Shown here: positions 51,048-59,638 of the stretch, one piece after another
How positions within the stretch are numbered: position 1 is the first letter of the stretch
Layout: each line of letters starts with the position of its first letter
Assembly: GCF_012913485.1 (NCBI RefSeq)
Contig: NZ_CP051774.1
Span: 1,054,001-1,118,000 of the forward strand
Origin: Luteolibacter luteus
GTDB lineage: Bacteria > Verrucomicrobiota > Verrucomicrobiia > Verrucomicrobiales > Akkermansiaceae
Length of the DNA: 64,000 nucleotides
Reading direction: 5' to 3'
Position numbers and translations under genes: made by a program
The notes under the pieces: model-generated
What the model saw: only the letters and a program-made list of their open reading frames with translations
What the model was told of the DNA's origin: nothing
The model's database searches: none

Positions 51048-51794
51048 GTGGCCATTGATACCGCCTTCATTGCCAAGGTCGACTCTCCTCGCTTCTGCGA
51101 GCGTCTCTTCGAGGTCCTTCCGGACGTCATGTTCTGCCTGAAGGACACGAACCGCTGCTACCGCGCCGTGAACCAAGCCTTCGTGGAACGTTGCGGCCTC
51201 AAGGACACCCGCCGCCTGATCGGCCGCCACGCCGAGGAATTCTTCCCCGCAGCCCTCGCCGAGACCTACCGCGAGCAGGACGAATACGTGCTGGGCACCG
51301 GCACCGAGATCGTGGACCAACTCGAGCTTTCCCTGAACCGCGATGGCTCGCAGGGCTGGTACCTCGCTACCAAGGTCCCGCTCCACGACCGCACGGGGAA
51401 AATCATCGGCCTCGCTTCCGTATCCCGCGACCTCCGCGCCCCGCGTGAGGGCGATGCAGAGCTCGCTGGCATCGCGAAGGTGGTGGAGTACGTGCGCGAT
51501 CACCTCGACGAGCCGCTCCGCGCTGCCGAACTGGCCGCCATCGCCGGACTTTCTCCGACCCAGTTGGAGCGCCGGATGCACCGCGTCTTCCAGCTCAGCA
51601 CCACCCAGTTTGTCCGGAAAAACCGCATCGAGAACGCCGCCCGCCTGCTCCGGGACACCCCGATGGCGATCGCGGACGTCGCCTTGGAGTGCGGCTACGG
51701 CGATCAAACAGCACTCACCCGCCAGTTCCGCAGCATGGTCGGCATGCCCCCGGCCGCCTACCGCGACCACGTCCGGAAGAAGGCCATTCCATGA
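51048..51794 (+). CDS. PAS-domain AraC-type regulator
   Basis: 248 residues from GTG 51048 (TTG 51012 or GTG 51021 would be longer). The N-terminal PAS domain (about residues 5-115) has FEVLPDVMFCLKDTNRCYRAVNQAF and ends VPLHDRTGKIIGLASVSRDL. The C-terminal AraC domain has LRAAELAAIAGLSPTQLERRM and IADVALECGYGDQTALTRQFR. PAS-AraC fusions sense small ligands or redox cues in the cytosol. Its stop overlaps the nadD ATG by 4 nt (ATGA), so regulator and nadD are translationally coupled. Confidence 0.85.
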   Translation: MAIDTAFIAKVDSPRFCERLFEVLPDVMFCLKDTNRCYRAVNQAFVERCGLKDTRRLIGRHAEEFFPAALAETYREQDEYVLGTGTEIVDQLELSLNRDGSQGWYLATKVPLHDRTGKIIGLASVSRDLRAPREGDAELAGIAKVVEYVRDHLDEPLRAAELAAIAGLSPTQLERRMHRVFQLSTTQFVRKNRIENAARLLRDTPMAIADVALECGYGDQTALTRQFRSMVGMPPAAYRDHVRKKAIP

Positions 51795-52372
51795 GCATGG
51801 ACTCCGCGCGGCGTATCGCTCTATTCGGTGGCACCTTCGATCCCATCCACGAAGGCCATCTTGAAATCGCGCAACGGGCCAAGGACGCACTCGCGCTGGA
51901 TGAAGTTCGCTTCCTGCCCTGCCATACCTCGCCCCACAAGCTCGGGGTCCTGAGTGCCCCGCCGGAAGACCGGCTGGAAATGGTCCGCCTTGCCATCGCG
52001 GACCTTCCTTGGGCGGTTGCGGACGATCATGATCTCACCTGCCCGCAGCCCGCCTACTCCTTCCTCACCGCGGAGGAAATGGCGCGGCGCTACCCCGGAT
52101 CCCGTCTTTTCTGGCTGATGGGTGCGGACCAATGGCGGGCGCTGCCCCGCTGGAAGGAACCGGAACGCCTTGCCAAAGCGGTAGAATTCATCGTTTTCGC
52201 GCGGGACGGTCGTCCGGAGGCCCACCTTGGTTGGCGCATGCATTTCGTCCCCGGGACCCATCCGGCTTCCGCCACCGCCCTCCGCGGGATGATTGCCGGG
52301 GGGAAAGCCCCCCTCTGGCTACCTCCCGCGGTGGCAGACTACATCGCCCGCAAGGGCTTGTACAAACCCTGA
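51791..52372 (+). CDS. nadD: Nicotinate-nucleotide adenylyltransferase
   Basis: 193 residues. The (T/H)xGH nucleotidyl-transfer motif is in LFGGTFDPIHEGHLEIAQRA (residues 11-30), HTSPHKLG binds substrate and SATALRGMI matches the ISxTxxR motif. It adenylates nicotinate mononucleotide to deamido-NAD in NAD synthesis. ATG 51791 overlaps the preceding PAS-AraC stop, so expression depends on that transcript unless an internal promoter exists. The usual genomic partners (obgE, rsfS) are not adjacent here. Confidence 0.95.
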   Translation: MSMDSARRIALFGGTFDPIHEGHLEIAQRAKDALALDEVRFLPCHTSPHKLGVLSAPPEDRLEMVRLAIADLPWAVADDHDLTCPQPAYSFLTAEEMARRYPGSRLFWLMGADQWRALPRWKEPERLAKAVEFIVFARDGRPEAHLGWRMHFVPGTHPASATALRGMIAGGKAPLWLPPAVADYIARKGLYKP

Positions 52373-52428
52373 ACCGTGGCTTGCAGGACCACGGAGGAAA
52401 CCCTAGCTTCCACGGCAATTCCCCTGTC

Positions 52429-53202
52429 ATGAAGCCTATCTGCCGCACGCTCCTTATCTGCCTTCTGCCTATTTCCGCCTTGGTTGCCCAAGAGCCTGCG
52501 GCACCGGCAACGGCGCCCGCCGAGAAGCAGCTTTCCTATCAGATCGAATTTTCCAATCTGCCGGAGGAAAAGCGAAAGGAATATGCGGTAAAGCTCGCCG
52601 AAGGACAGCGCCTCTACACGGAGCAGCGTATTTTCGAGAGCTTGGAGAAGGCCGGGGAAGCCAAGGCGATTTTCGAAAACGATCCTCAACTCCTGACCCT
52701 GATCGGGGCCTGCCAAGTCGAGTTCCGGAATTTCGACAAGGCGATGGAGAACTTCAAGAAGGCCGACGAACTGGCACCAGGCATGTCCGCCGTCCTCTTC
52801 AACATCGCCGAACTGAATTTCGTTACCAAGGACTGGAAGCAAGCCGAGATCAATTTGCAGAAGGTCTCCGACCTGACTGCAGCAAGCACGGACCGCGGCG
52901 ATATCCAGCTGTCGCGTCTGGTTGAGTTCAAGCTTCTGCTCACCAAGCTCAAGCTGGGCAAGAAGGAGGAGGCTCTGAAGCTGGCTGCGAAATACGACTT
53001 CCTCGACGACTCCCCTTTTCCTTACTACGCGCAAGCCGCGATCAGCTTCTCCGAAGGCCGCGATCTCGATGCCGAAGCTTCGATCGCACGTGCAGCCCGC
53101 ATCTTCCAGAAGCCGCTGGTCGTCGCTCCTTGGCAGGACACGATGGTAGAGTTCGGCTACATCAAGGGCTTCTTCGGCGGCGACCAAGCCGAAGCGAAGT
53201 AA
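52429..53202 (+). CDS. Exported TPR-like protein
   Basis: 257 residues. Signal peptide MKPICRTLLICLLPISALVA, then LVAQEP. The mature part contains TPR-style helix pairs: GACQVEFRNFDKAMENFKKAD, FNIAELNFVTKDWKQAEINL and FKLLLTKLKLGKKEEALKL. TPR arrays hold partner proteins; none is evident. It starts 56 nt after nadD, so it may be the third gene of that operon. Converges on the deaminase gene 15 nt downstream. Confidence 0.8.
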   Translation: MKPICRTLLICLLPISALVAQEPAAPATAPAEKQLSYQIEFSNLPEEKRKEYAVKLAEGQRLYTEQRIFESLEKAGEAKAIFENDPQLLTLIGACQVEFRNFDKAMENFKKADELAPGMSAVLFNIAELNFVTKDWKQAEINLQKVSDLTAASTDRGDIQLSRLVEFKLLLTKLKLGKKEEALKLAAKYDFLDDSPFPYYAQAAISFSEGRDLDAEASIARAARIFQKPLVVAPWQDTMVEFGYIKGFFGGDQAEAK

Positions 53203-53217
53203 ACCCGGCCCGAGCCG

Positions 53218-53664
53218 TCACGGGGCCGCCGGGATGGGACCTCCATCAAAAGGAGTGAAGTCCACCCTTTCGAGCCTTACGCCGTAGAGCCGGGCGATCT
53301 CCGGGGCGTCGGAGCTATGATAGACGTCACGGTAGTAAATCTCCCGGATGCCATAGGCGCAGAGGGTCTGCATGCAGGCCGTACAGGGCATCGTGGTCGT
53401 GGCGACCAGTTTGGCCTCTCCACGGCGGAAAAGGCTGCAGAGGTTCACCTCCGCGTGGAGCATGAATTTCTGGCGCGCCTCCCGGTCATCCCAAAAGCCT
53501 TCCGGCGCGTTGAAGCCCGGTGCGAGGCCGTTGTAGGCCGTGCCGATGACCCGGTTGTCAAAATCGAGCGCGGCGGCACCCACCTTCCGGTAAGGGTCTT
53601 CCGAGCGCATGCTCGCCACATGCGCGAGCGCCATCGCGTATTCAGGAATCGAAAGCCGGGACAT
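53218..53664 (-). CDS. Cytidine/deoxycytidylate deaminase-family zinc enzyme
   Basis: 148 residues. Zinc-binding and proton-shuttle residues: HAEVN (His70, Glu72) and PCTACMQTL (Cys94, Cys97). The order and N-terminal YAMALAHVASMRSEDPYRKVG fit the dCMP deaminase/ComEB-like branch, which makes dUMP from dCMP; other deaminase substrates are not excluded. ATG 53664 is chosen for the family start. It lies 32 nt downstream of the sigma-associated gene on the same strand. Confidence 0.88.
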   Translation of the reverse strand: MSRLSIPEYAMALAHVASMRSEDPYRKVGAAALDFDNRVIGTAYNGLAPGFNAPEGFWDDREARQKFMLHAEVNLCSLFRRGEAKLVATTTMPCTACMQTLCAYGIREIYYRDVYHSSDAPEIARLYGVRLERVDFTPFDGGPIPAAP

Positions 53665-53696
53665 GCGGCTCACTGAATCGCCCGCTCCGGACCGAG

Positions 53697-54929
53697 TCAA
53701 CGTTTGGCCGCGGCAATGCCTAGGGCTTCGCGCATCAGGCGCCGGGAGTCGGCCCACTCCGGATTGGAATCCTCCCCGGCAGCCACCAGAATCTGGTTCA
53801 GGCGCGAGTCATCAATACCCTCGCCACGCAGCCACATTCCGAAAGCCGCGACCAGAGCCGCCTGCTTCAACGAGGAATCCTTCGACTCCATGGCCGGAAA
53901 GCGCTTGCTGCGCCCGCCGGACGCCACCACCAGATCTCCCGCGTCACCAGCGGCAGAGGCCAGTTCGATCAGGACGAGGGTCCGCTGCCCGGGCGGCAGG
54001 ATCGAAGCGCTCTTTCCTTCGGAACCGGTGGAGGCAAGCACCCGCACCCCCCCGTCCCGCGAGTTTGGTGCGGGGCTGAAAGACCAGGTCACCTCCTTGG
54101 AGTCCGGAGATTCATTCGCGATCTGGACTCCGACCAACCGCCCCGGCCCCGACCAAAGCGAGGCCATGGAAACACAGGCGACACGCAGACCTGCGAACTC
54201 TCGGGTCTCCTCCGCCGCGGGCAGAGGGAACGCATTCGCCAGCTCCTCGATACGCACGGCATCCCTCGGCGGCAGCTCGTTCTTCTCGCGGATCCAGCCG
54301 CGCACCCAATCGTAACTGGAACGGCCCACTAGCAAGGGGAGCTCGATCTCCGCCGCTTGTTGGAGAGGCTGCAAGGGCGAGGTCGTCGGCAGCTTCGAAA
54401 CTTCAGGAAGAGGCTGGCTCGCCAGATCCGCAGGAACCGCCGGACCTCCGGGAATCGAGCGGGCCAAGGGATGACTACCCGCATTCGGGCTGGTCTTCGC
54501 CGGCAGGATCCGGGGACCCGGGAATGGGGCCAGGGAGTTCTCCCCGCCCTCAGCTGGAGACGTCTGGGACAGGCCGGAAGCCGGACGATCCACATCGTAA
54601 CGGGAGGCGACAAAGATCCCTGCCGCGACGACGGCGGCAGCGGCCGCAATGGCCGGCCACGCGCGGTGCTTCTTCTTGCTCACCGGAAACTCGACCACAT
54701 TGGCCGCCGGAGCCCTGCCTGCACGACGCACGGCCTCCCGCTGATCCGGGCGCAATGCCGAGGCGGCAAGGGCGCTGGAAAGGAAATCCCCCACCCCGCG
54801 CAATTCCGCGGCGGCAGCTTGCAAGGCCGGATCCCCGGCGACGGCACGCTCCACCTCCTGCGCCTCGGAGGCGGGAAGTTCGCCGAGCACCCAGGCACTC
54901 AATCGTGGATCGTCAGGTTCAAGTTTCAT
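53697..54929 (-). CDS. Anti-sigma-like membrane protein with a shortened YfbK region (VWA lost)
   Basis: 410 residues. N-terminal MKLEPDDPRLSAWVLGELPA and following helices resemble the anti-sigma-like lead found in YfbK-type VWA proteins. One membrane helix spans about 91-109. Then comes a YfbK N-terminal segment (SSYDWVRGWIREKNELPPRD, AVRIEELANAFPL), and the C-terminal YfbK region (KQAALVAAFGMWLRGEG). The VWA domain with its DxSxS metal site, normally between them, is absent. ATG 54929 overlaps the sigma-factor stop by 4 nt, so the two are translated together. Confidence 0.78.
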   Translation of the reverse strand: MKLEPDDPRLSAWVLGELPASEAQEVERAVAGDPALQAAAAELRGVGDFLSSALAASALRPDQREAVRRAGRAPAANVVEFPVSKKKHRAWPAIAAAAAVVAAGIFVASRYDVDRPASGLSQTSPAEGGENSLAPFPGPRILPAKTSPNAGSHPLARSIPGGPAVPADLASQPLPEVSKLPTTSPLQPLQQAAEIELPLLVGRSSYDWVRGWIREKNELPPRDAVRIEELANAFPLPAAEETREFAGLRVACVSMASLWSGPGRLVGVQIANESPDSKEVTWSFSPAPNSRDGGVRVLASTGSEGKSASILPPGQRTLVLIELASAAGDAGDLVVASGGRSKRFPAMESKDSSLKQAALVAAFGMWLRGEGIDDSRLNQILVAAGEDSNPEWADSRRLMREALGIAAAKR

Positions 54930-55531
54930 GGTTGAGGAGAGGAGGAATCGAGAAGATCGGAGGGAAGAAGTTCACGCAGCCGTTTCAGGCCGGTATGAAT
55001 GAGGAAACCCACATTGCCGCTGCTCAGGCCGGTGGCATCGCAGATTTCCTGATAACTGTAGCCATCGCGAAATTTCATCAGGATGACCGTCTGCTGGTTT
55101 TCGGGCAGCCTTCCCAGATAACGCATCACCTGGGTCAGCCTTTCGGCCTGATCGAGGGTCTGGTCCGGTCCGGGAGCTTCACTTTCGCGGGAGAGAAGTT
55201 GTTGTTCGTCGATGACGGTAAGCCGGGACTCCTTGCGCAGGACATCCAGCGCGCGGTTCCGGCAGACGGTGAAAAGCCAGGTCTTCAGGCCATCCCGCAC
55301 TTTGGCCACATCCTGCTGGCACAGCCGGATGAAGGTGTCCTGCACGATGTCCCGTGCACGCTCCAGATCATGGACGAAACCATAAGCGTAGCCGACGAGC
55401 GGGGACTCGTACTCCGCGAGCGCCCTTTCGACGAATTGTTCCCTGGTCTCCAACATGTCCGGCTGACTCGGCACCGTTCTTGTCAAAGGAACGGGCGGCT
55501 CCGGAAAATCTTGGGGGAAAGTCGGATCCAT
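54926..55531 (-). CDS. ECF-type RNA polymerase sigma factor
   Basis: 201 residues from ATG 55531; an internal ATG at 55456 would give a leaner 176-residue form. Region 2 (VGYAYGFVHDLERARDIVQ, DTFIRLCQQ, TWLFTVCRNRALDVLRKES) and region 4 (LPENQQTVILMKFRDGYSYQEI, SSGNVGFLIHTGLKRLREL) are clear; region 3 is absent, so it is an ECF (sigma-70 group 4) factor. It directs polymerase to envelope or stress promoters, probably held off by the coupled membrane protein whose start overlaps its stop (ATGA). Confidence 0.9.
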   Translation of the reverse strand: MDPTFPQDFPEPPVPLTRTVPSQPDMLETREQFVERALAEYESPLVGYAYGFVHDLERARDIVQDTFIRLCQQDVAKVRDGLKTWLFTVCRNRALDVLRKESRLTVIDEQQLLSRESEAPGPDQTLDQAERLTQVMRYLGRLPENQQTVILMKFRDGYSYQEICDATGLSSGNVGFLIHTGLKRLRELLPSDLLDSSSPQP

Positions 55532-55560
55532 CCCCGGAAACGGACGAAAAGTGGCAAACC

Positions 55561-56181
55561 TTAACGCACGAAGAAGCTGAGATGCTCCAGCTCCAGCGCC
55601 AAGTCCACATTGTTCACCACCACTTCCTCCGGCACCTCCAGCACCACCGGGGAGAAATTCAGGATGCCTTGGATCCCCGCCGCGACCAAGCGGTTCGCCA
55701 CCGCTTGGGCAAATCCCGCCGGCACGCAAAGAATGGCGAGCTTCACGTTCTCCACCTTCACGAACTCGTCGATCTCCTTGTCCGACTTCACCGGAATATT
55801 CACCCCGCGGCGGACAGCGGCTTCAGGGTCGGCATCGAAGGCACAGACCACCTCGAAACCTTCCTTCTGGAAGCCTTGGTAATGAAGGAGTGCCGAGCCA
55901 AGATTACCTGCACCCACCAGAACCACCGGCTGCAGGCGTTCGCGCCCCAACACGTCCCGGATCATCGAGCCCAGCATCTCCACCGGATAGCCCAGCCCGC
56001 GGGTGCCGAATTGACCGAAATAGGCCAGATCCTTGCGGAGCTGGGCCGGTTTCACCCCGGCGGCCTTCGCCAAAGCGGTAGAACTCACCGTTTCCTGGCC
56101 ATTGTCCTGCAGACGCTGGAGGCAACGGTGGTAGATCGAGAGGCGGTAAATGGCCTTTTTGGGGATATCGATCTTTTCCAC
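55561..56181 (-). CDS. rex: Redox-sensing transcriptional repressor Rex
   Basis: 206 residues. The N-terminal winged helix has RLSIYHRCLQRLQDNGQETV, SSTALAKAAGVKPAQLRKDL and AYFGQFGTRGLGYPV. The Rossmann domain has VLVGAGNLGSALLHYQGF for NAD(H). Rex leaves DNA when NADH rises. It lies 80 nt after the E2 gene and just before the sigma factor (29 nt), all minus strand, so it may share the dehydrogenase transcript and respond to its NADH output. I found no TTGTGAAN6TTCACAA-like Rex box upstream of the E1 genes by eye. Confidence 0.94.
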   Translation of the reverse strand: MEKIDIPKKAIYRLSIYHRCLQRLQDNGQETVSSTALAKAAGVKPAQLRKDLAYFGQFGTRGLGYPVEMLGSMIRDVLGRERLQPVVLVGAGNLGSALLHYQGFQKEGFEVVCAFDADPEAAVRRGVNIPVKSDKEIDEFVKVENVKLAILCVPAGFAQAVANRLVAAGIQGILNFSPVVLEVPEEVVVNNVDLALELEHLSFFVR

Positions 56182-56261
56182 TGGGCGGCGGCAGGAAACG
56201 CGGGGAATGCGCCGGGGTCAAGCCCGGGTGATCGCAGGAGCAGGAACCTCAGCGAGGGAAC

Positions 56262-57491
56262 TCACAGCTTCTCCGGCTGCTGCAGCAACTGCGCCACCCG
56301 GTTCAGCAACATCCCTGCTCCGCCGCCATCGACCACGCGATGATCGAAGGTCACCACCAGCTCCGCCTCGGTCATCGGGATGAAAGCTTCCACCTGGTCG
56401 CTCCATACCGGCTTCTTCACCCCGGCACCGAGGCCGAGGATGAGGGTCTCGTTCGGCAGCGGGATCGGCGTCCCGGAGGTGAGGCCGAAGGTGCCGAAGT
56501 TCGTGACCGTGGCGATGCCGCCCTTGAGATCACCCTCCGCCAGACGGCGGCGGCGCGCACGCTCCACCATCTCCGCGTATTCATTGGTGAGCTCGCCGAG
56601 TGACTTCTGGTCCACCTTGCGCAGCACGGGGACGACCACGCCGTCCTCCACCTGCACCGCAACACCGATGTCGAAGGCGCGCGGATGCACGACCTTCTGG
56701 CCCATCAGGAAGCCGGAACTCGCCGGATCTTCCACCAGCGCCAAGGCAAAGGCACGCAGCACGTAAAGCGTCAAGCCCGGCTTCGGCTCCTGGTTGCGGC
56801 GATGCTCCAACACGCGATCCAGGCGAACCGGCAAGCCGACGGTCGCCAGCGGACGAGTCCAACTGCGGCGCATCGCATCGGCTACTGCCAGGCGCATCGG
56901 CGAGGCATTGCTGCTCGGCCAAGTCTCGATGTAATCGATGAACTTCTCCAGATCCTCCACCGTCACGCGGCCACCGGCACCGGTGCCCACGATCGCGGAA
57001 ATATCCGCCTCGCGCAGGCCCATCTCATCCATCCGGGCACGCATGCGCGGGGATATATAGTGAGCACCCATGGTTCCTGCCGGAACCGGCAGACCCTTCA
57101 CGCTCGGCACCACGGCCGGAGCTTCCTCGTAGCTGTCATCATCCAGCGCGAAGTGCAGGTTCTTCTCCTGCTCCGGTGCGGCAGCAGCAGCCGTCCGGCG
57201 ATCCGCGGCAGCTTCCAAGGTATCCACCCCGGTACGCGTGACTTCCTCATCGGTCACATCGAGCAAGCCGAGCAAGGTGCCGACGGAATAGGTTACCCCT
57301 TCCTTCGCGTGGATCTCCTTCACGATCCCGGAACACAGCGTGGTGACACCCATGGTCGCCTTGCTGGTCTCCACCTCGATCACTTCCTGGTCCACCTTCA
57401 CCTCCGTGCCGGGCGCGATGTCGATGCGAACGACGGTCGCCTCGGCGATGGACTCGCCAAGCTGCGGCATGAGGATGGGAACGGTTGGCAT
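56262..57491 (-). CDS. 2-oxoacid dehydrogenase E2 (lipoyl acyltransferase)
   Basis: 409 residues. One lipoyl domain (1-80) with the lipoylated Lys in EVETSKATMGV; a peripheral-subunit-binding domain (about 145-185: YISPRMRARMDEMGLREADI); and the acyltransferase core with the catalytic His-Asp in FDHRVVDGG near the end. It would transfer the acyl group from E1-lipoate to CoA in a pyruvate-, branched-chain- or acetoin-type complex. ATG 57491 is right for the lipoyl start; the frame is open upstream. No E3 (Lpd) gene is present in the window. Confidence 0.93.
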   Translation of the reverse strand: MPTVPILMPQLGESIAEATVVRIDIAPGTEVKVDQEVIEVETSKATMGVTTLCSGIVKEIHAKEGVTYSVGTLLGLLDVTDEEVTRTGVDTLEAAADRRTAAAAAPEQEKNLHFALDDDSYEEAPAVVPSVKGLPVPAGTMGAHYISPRMRARMDEMGLREADISAIVGTGAGGRVTVEDLEKFIDYIETWPSSNASPMRLAVADAMRRSWTRPLATVGLPVRLDRVLEHRRNQEPKPGLTLYVLRAFALALVEDPASSGFLMGQKVVHPRAFDIGVAVQVEDGVVVPVLRKVDQKSLGELTNEYAEMVERARRRRLAEGDLKGGIATVTNFGTFGLTSGTPIPLPNETLILGLGAGVKKPVWSDQVEAFIPMTEAELVVTFDHRVVDGGGAGMLLNRVAQLLQQPEKL

Positions 57492-57535
57492 GGGTCGGAA
57501 AAAATGAGCTAAGGACGGATCGCTAAACCTTAGTA

Positions 57536-58504
57536 CTAGAAATTCAGTAGTTCGCGCAAGGCGATGCAAATGGACTCCGGAGTCGGGCGGTGGGCCGCCC
57601 AGAGCTTGGGATGATAAGGCACCGGCGTATCGCGGGAGTTCAGCCGCTTCGGCGGCGCGTCCAGCAGGTGGAAGCCATCGGCGCAAACCCGAGCGACCAC
57701 TTCAGCCGTGACGCCGCCCCACGGGAACGCTTCACCCAGCGCCAGGAGACGGCCGGTGCGGGCCACGCTGGCCAGCACGGTATCGATATCCAGCGGCTTC
57801 ACCGAGCGCAGGTCCACGACCTCGATCTCCCAGCTGCCTTCTTCCTTCAGGCGTTCCGCGGCACGCACGGCTTCGTGCACCATGGCGCTGTAGGTCACCA
57901 CCGTGGCATGCTTGCCCGGCCGCGTGATGCGCGCCCTGCCGATGGGCAGGTTATCACCATTGATGCGGGGAGCCTTCAGCCAGCGGTAGAGGAACTTGTG
58001 CTCGCAATAGACCACCGGATCATCGAGCTCCACCGACTCGATCAGCATGTGATACGCATCGGAGACCGTCGCCGGAGTCACCACCACCAGGCCGGGATAG
58101 TGCGCGTAGAGCGCCTCCATGCTCTGGCTGTGGAACGGGCCGGAACCCGGTGTGCCACCGGAGGGCAGACGCACCGTGAGCGGCACCGGCACCCCGGTGC
58201 GGTAGAAGTGCGTCGCCGCCTGATTGACGATCTGGTTGAAGGCGATTGAGGAGAAATCCGCGAACTGCATCTCCACGATCGGGCGCATGCCTTCGATCGC
58301 CGCGCCGACTGCCATGCCGATCATCGCGTCCTCGCTGATCGGGGAATCCAGCACGCGTCCAGGGAAGGCCTCCGCGAGCCCCTTGGTCGCCTTGAAAGCC
58401 CCGCCGAATTTCGAAATATCCTGGCCGTAAAGGAAGACACGCGGGTCATCGCGCAGCAGCTTCTCCTGCGCATCCCGGATCGCATCCACGTAAGTCACGC
58501 TCAT
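57536..58504 (-). CDS. 2-oxoacid dehydrogenase E1 component, beta subunit
   Basis: 322 residues. N-terminal VTYVDAIRDAQEKLLRDDPRVFLYGQD is the E1-beta start; the pyrimidine-domain residues are in SPISEDAMIGMAVGAAIEGM, with PLTVRLPSGGTPGSGPFHSQS after it, and the C-terminal VVDLRSVKPLDIDTVLASV marks the transketolase-C domain. It forms the alpha2beta2 E1 with the alpha subunit. Start lies 3 nt after the E1-alpha stop; E2 follows by 44 nt. Substrate (pyruvate, branched-chain or acetoin) is not decidable from sequence. Confidence 0.93.
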   Translation of the reverse strand: MSVTYVDAIRDAQEKLLRDDPRVFLYGQDISKFGGAFKATKGLAEAFPGRVLDSPISEDAMIGMAVGAAIEGMRPIVEMQFADFSSIAFNQIVNQAATHFYRTGVPVPLTVRLPSGGTPGSGPFHSQSMEALYAHYPGLVVVTPATVSDAYHMLIESVELDDPVVYCEHKFLYRWLKAPRINGDNLPIGRARITRPGKHATVVTYSAMVHEAVRAAERLKEEGSWEIEVVDLRSVKPLDIDTVLASVARTGRLLALGEAFPWGGVTAEVVARVCADGFHLLDAPPKRLNSRDTPVPYHPKLWAAHRPTPESICIALRELLNF

Positions 58505-58507
58505 TCG

Positions 58508-59530
58508 TCAAAGTCCCCTTCCCGTTTGCGTCGAGCATGCATGCCAAACCTCATGCCAGGGATCTGGCACCGGTTCCTGCTGGGCCTGCGCCACCGCGGC
58601 CTGCACTTCATCGGCGAATTCGGTCTTCCAGCGCTCCACCTCCTCTGCGGAAGCGTAGCCATTTTCGACCATTTGAGCCTCTCCGACATCCAGGCAATCG
58701 CGTCCCAGATGTCCGGCCTTCAAAGTTTGCGGCACATAGCTGCCGTCATCGTGCTCGCCGTGGCCGGTCAGGCGTAGCAAGCGTGCGACCACCATCTGGG
58801 GTCCACCACCCTCGCGTGCCAGTTGCACGGCACGGCCGATGACCTTCGTGCAGGCCAGCATATCGGTGCCATCCACCGAGTGCCCGCCCACGCCATATCC
58901 CTTCGCGCGCTCCACCAGATCCTCGCAGGCATACTGGCGATCGGTCGGCGTGGAGTAGGCGAACTGGTTGTTCCCCACGATCACCACCATCGGCAAATTC
59001 TCGACCGCGGCCATATTCAGGCCCTCGTGGAAAGCTCCGGTGGAAGTCGCGCCATCGCCCACGCAGGTCGCGCCGACTACTCCCTGTAGTTCCCCTTTCA
59101 GGCGCCGCGCCACCAGCATCCCCGCGACCACGGAAACCTCCGCGCCCAGATGGCTGATCATCGCCGGCATGCCATCCAGCGGACGACCACGGTGGATATT
59201 CCCATCCCTGCCCTTCATCGGTCCGAGCACGGAGCCCAAGTAGGTACGGGTGCAATCGATCAGCGGCTCGCCGAAGGCGGTGCGCCCGGCTTGGTCCCGG
59301 ATCAGCGCGGCGAAAATGTCACGGCCCTTGATCAGGGAGGCTCCCAGCGAAGCGCTCACCGCCTCTTGGCCTTTTCCAAGATAGACACCTCCGACGATCT
59401 TCCCCGCCTTGTAGAGACTGGAGAGCTTGTTCTCAAGGAGTCGGGACCGGAGCATCGCCCGGAAAACGTCGCGAATATATTCGCGATCCAATCCTGCGGC
59501 TGTTCTGGCGGCTTCCTCGGTCTCCGGCAC
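58508..59530 (-). CDS. 2-oxoacid dehydrogenase E1 component, alpha subunit
   Basis: 340 residues. The thiamine-diphosphate/Mg2+ motif is GDGATSTGAFHEGLNMAAVE, ending in LPMVVIVGNNQFAYSTP. GGVYLGKGQEAVSASLGASL and PAMISHLGAEVSVVAGML are E1-alpha signatures; the Ser-containing phosphorylation-like loop is not evident. It decarboxylates the 2-oxoacid and acylates lipoate. First of three co-directional genes (E1a-E1b-E2), downstream of HxlR by 108 nt. Confidence 0.93.
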   Translation of the reverse strand: MPETEEAARTAAGLDREYIRDVFRAMLRSRLLENKLSSLYKAGKIVGGVYLGKGQEAVSASLGASLIKGRDIFAALIRDQAGRTAFGEPLIDCTRTYLGSVLGPMKGRDGNIHRGRPLDGMPAMISHLGAEVSVVAGMLVARRLKGELQGVVGATCVGDGATSTGAFHEGLNMAAVENLPMVVIVGNNQFAYSTPTDRQYACEDLVERAKGYGVGGHSVDGTDMLACTKVIGRAVQLAREGGGPQMVVARLLRLTGHGEHDDGSYVPQTLKAGHLGRDCLDVGEAQMVENGYASAEEVERWKTEFADEVQAAVAQAQQEPVPDPWHEVWHACSTQTGRGL

Positions 59531-59638
59531 GACAAGAGGCTAAACAAGCTGCATGAACGGGAGCAACCGCTTTCCCACGCCGGACGGGAAAGAAAAGGAA
59601 AGCCGTAATGTCCGGTTTTTCCCCTCCCTCTCTTTGCT

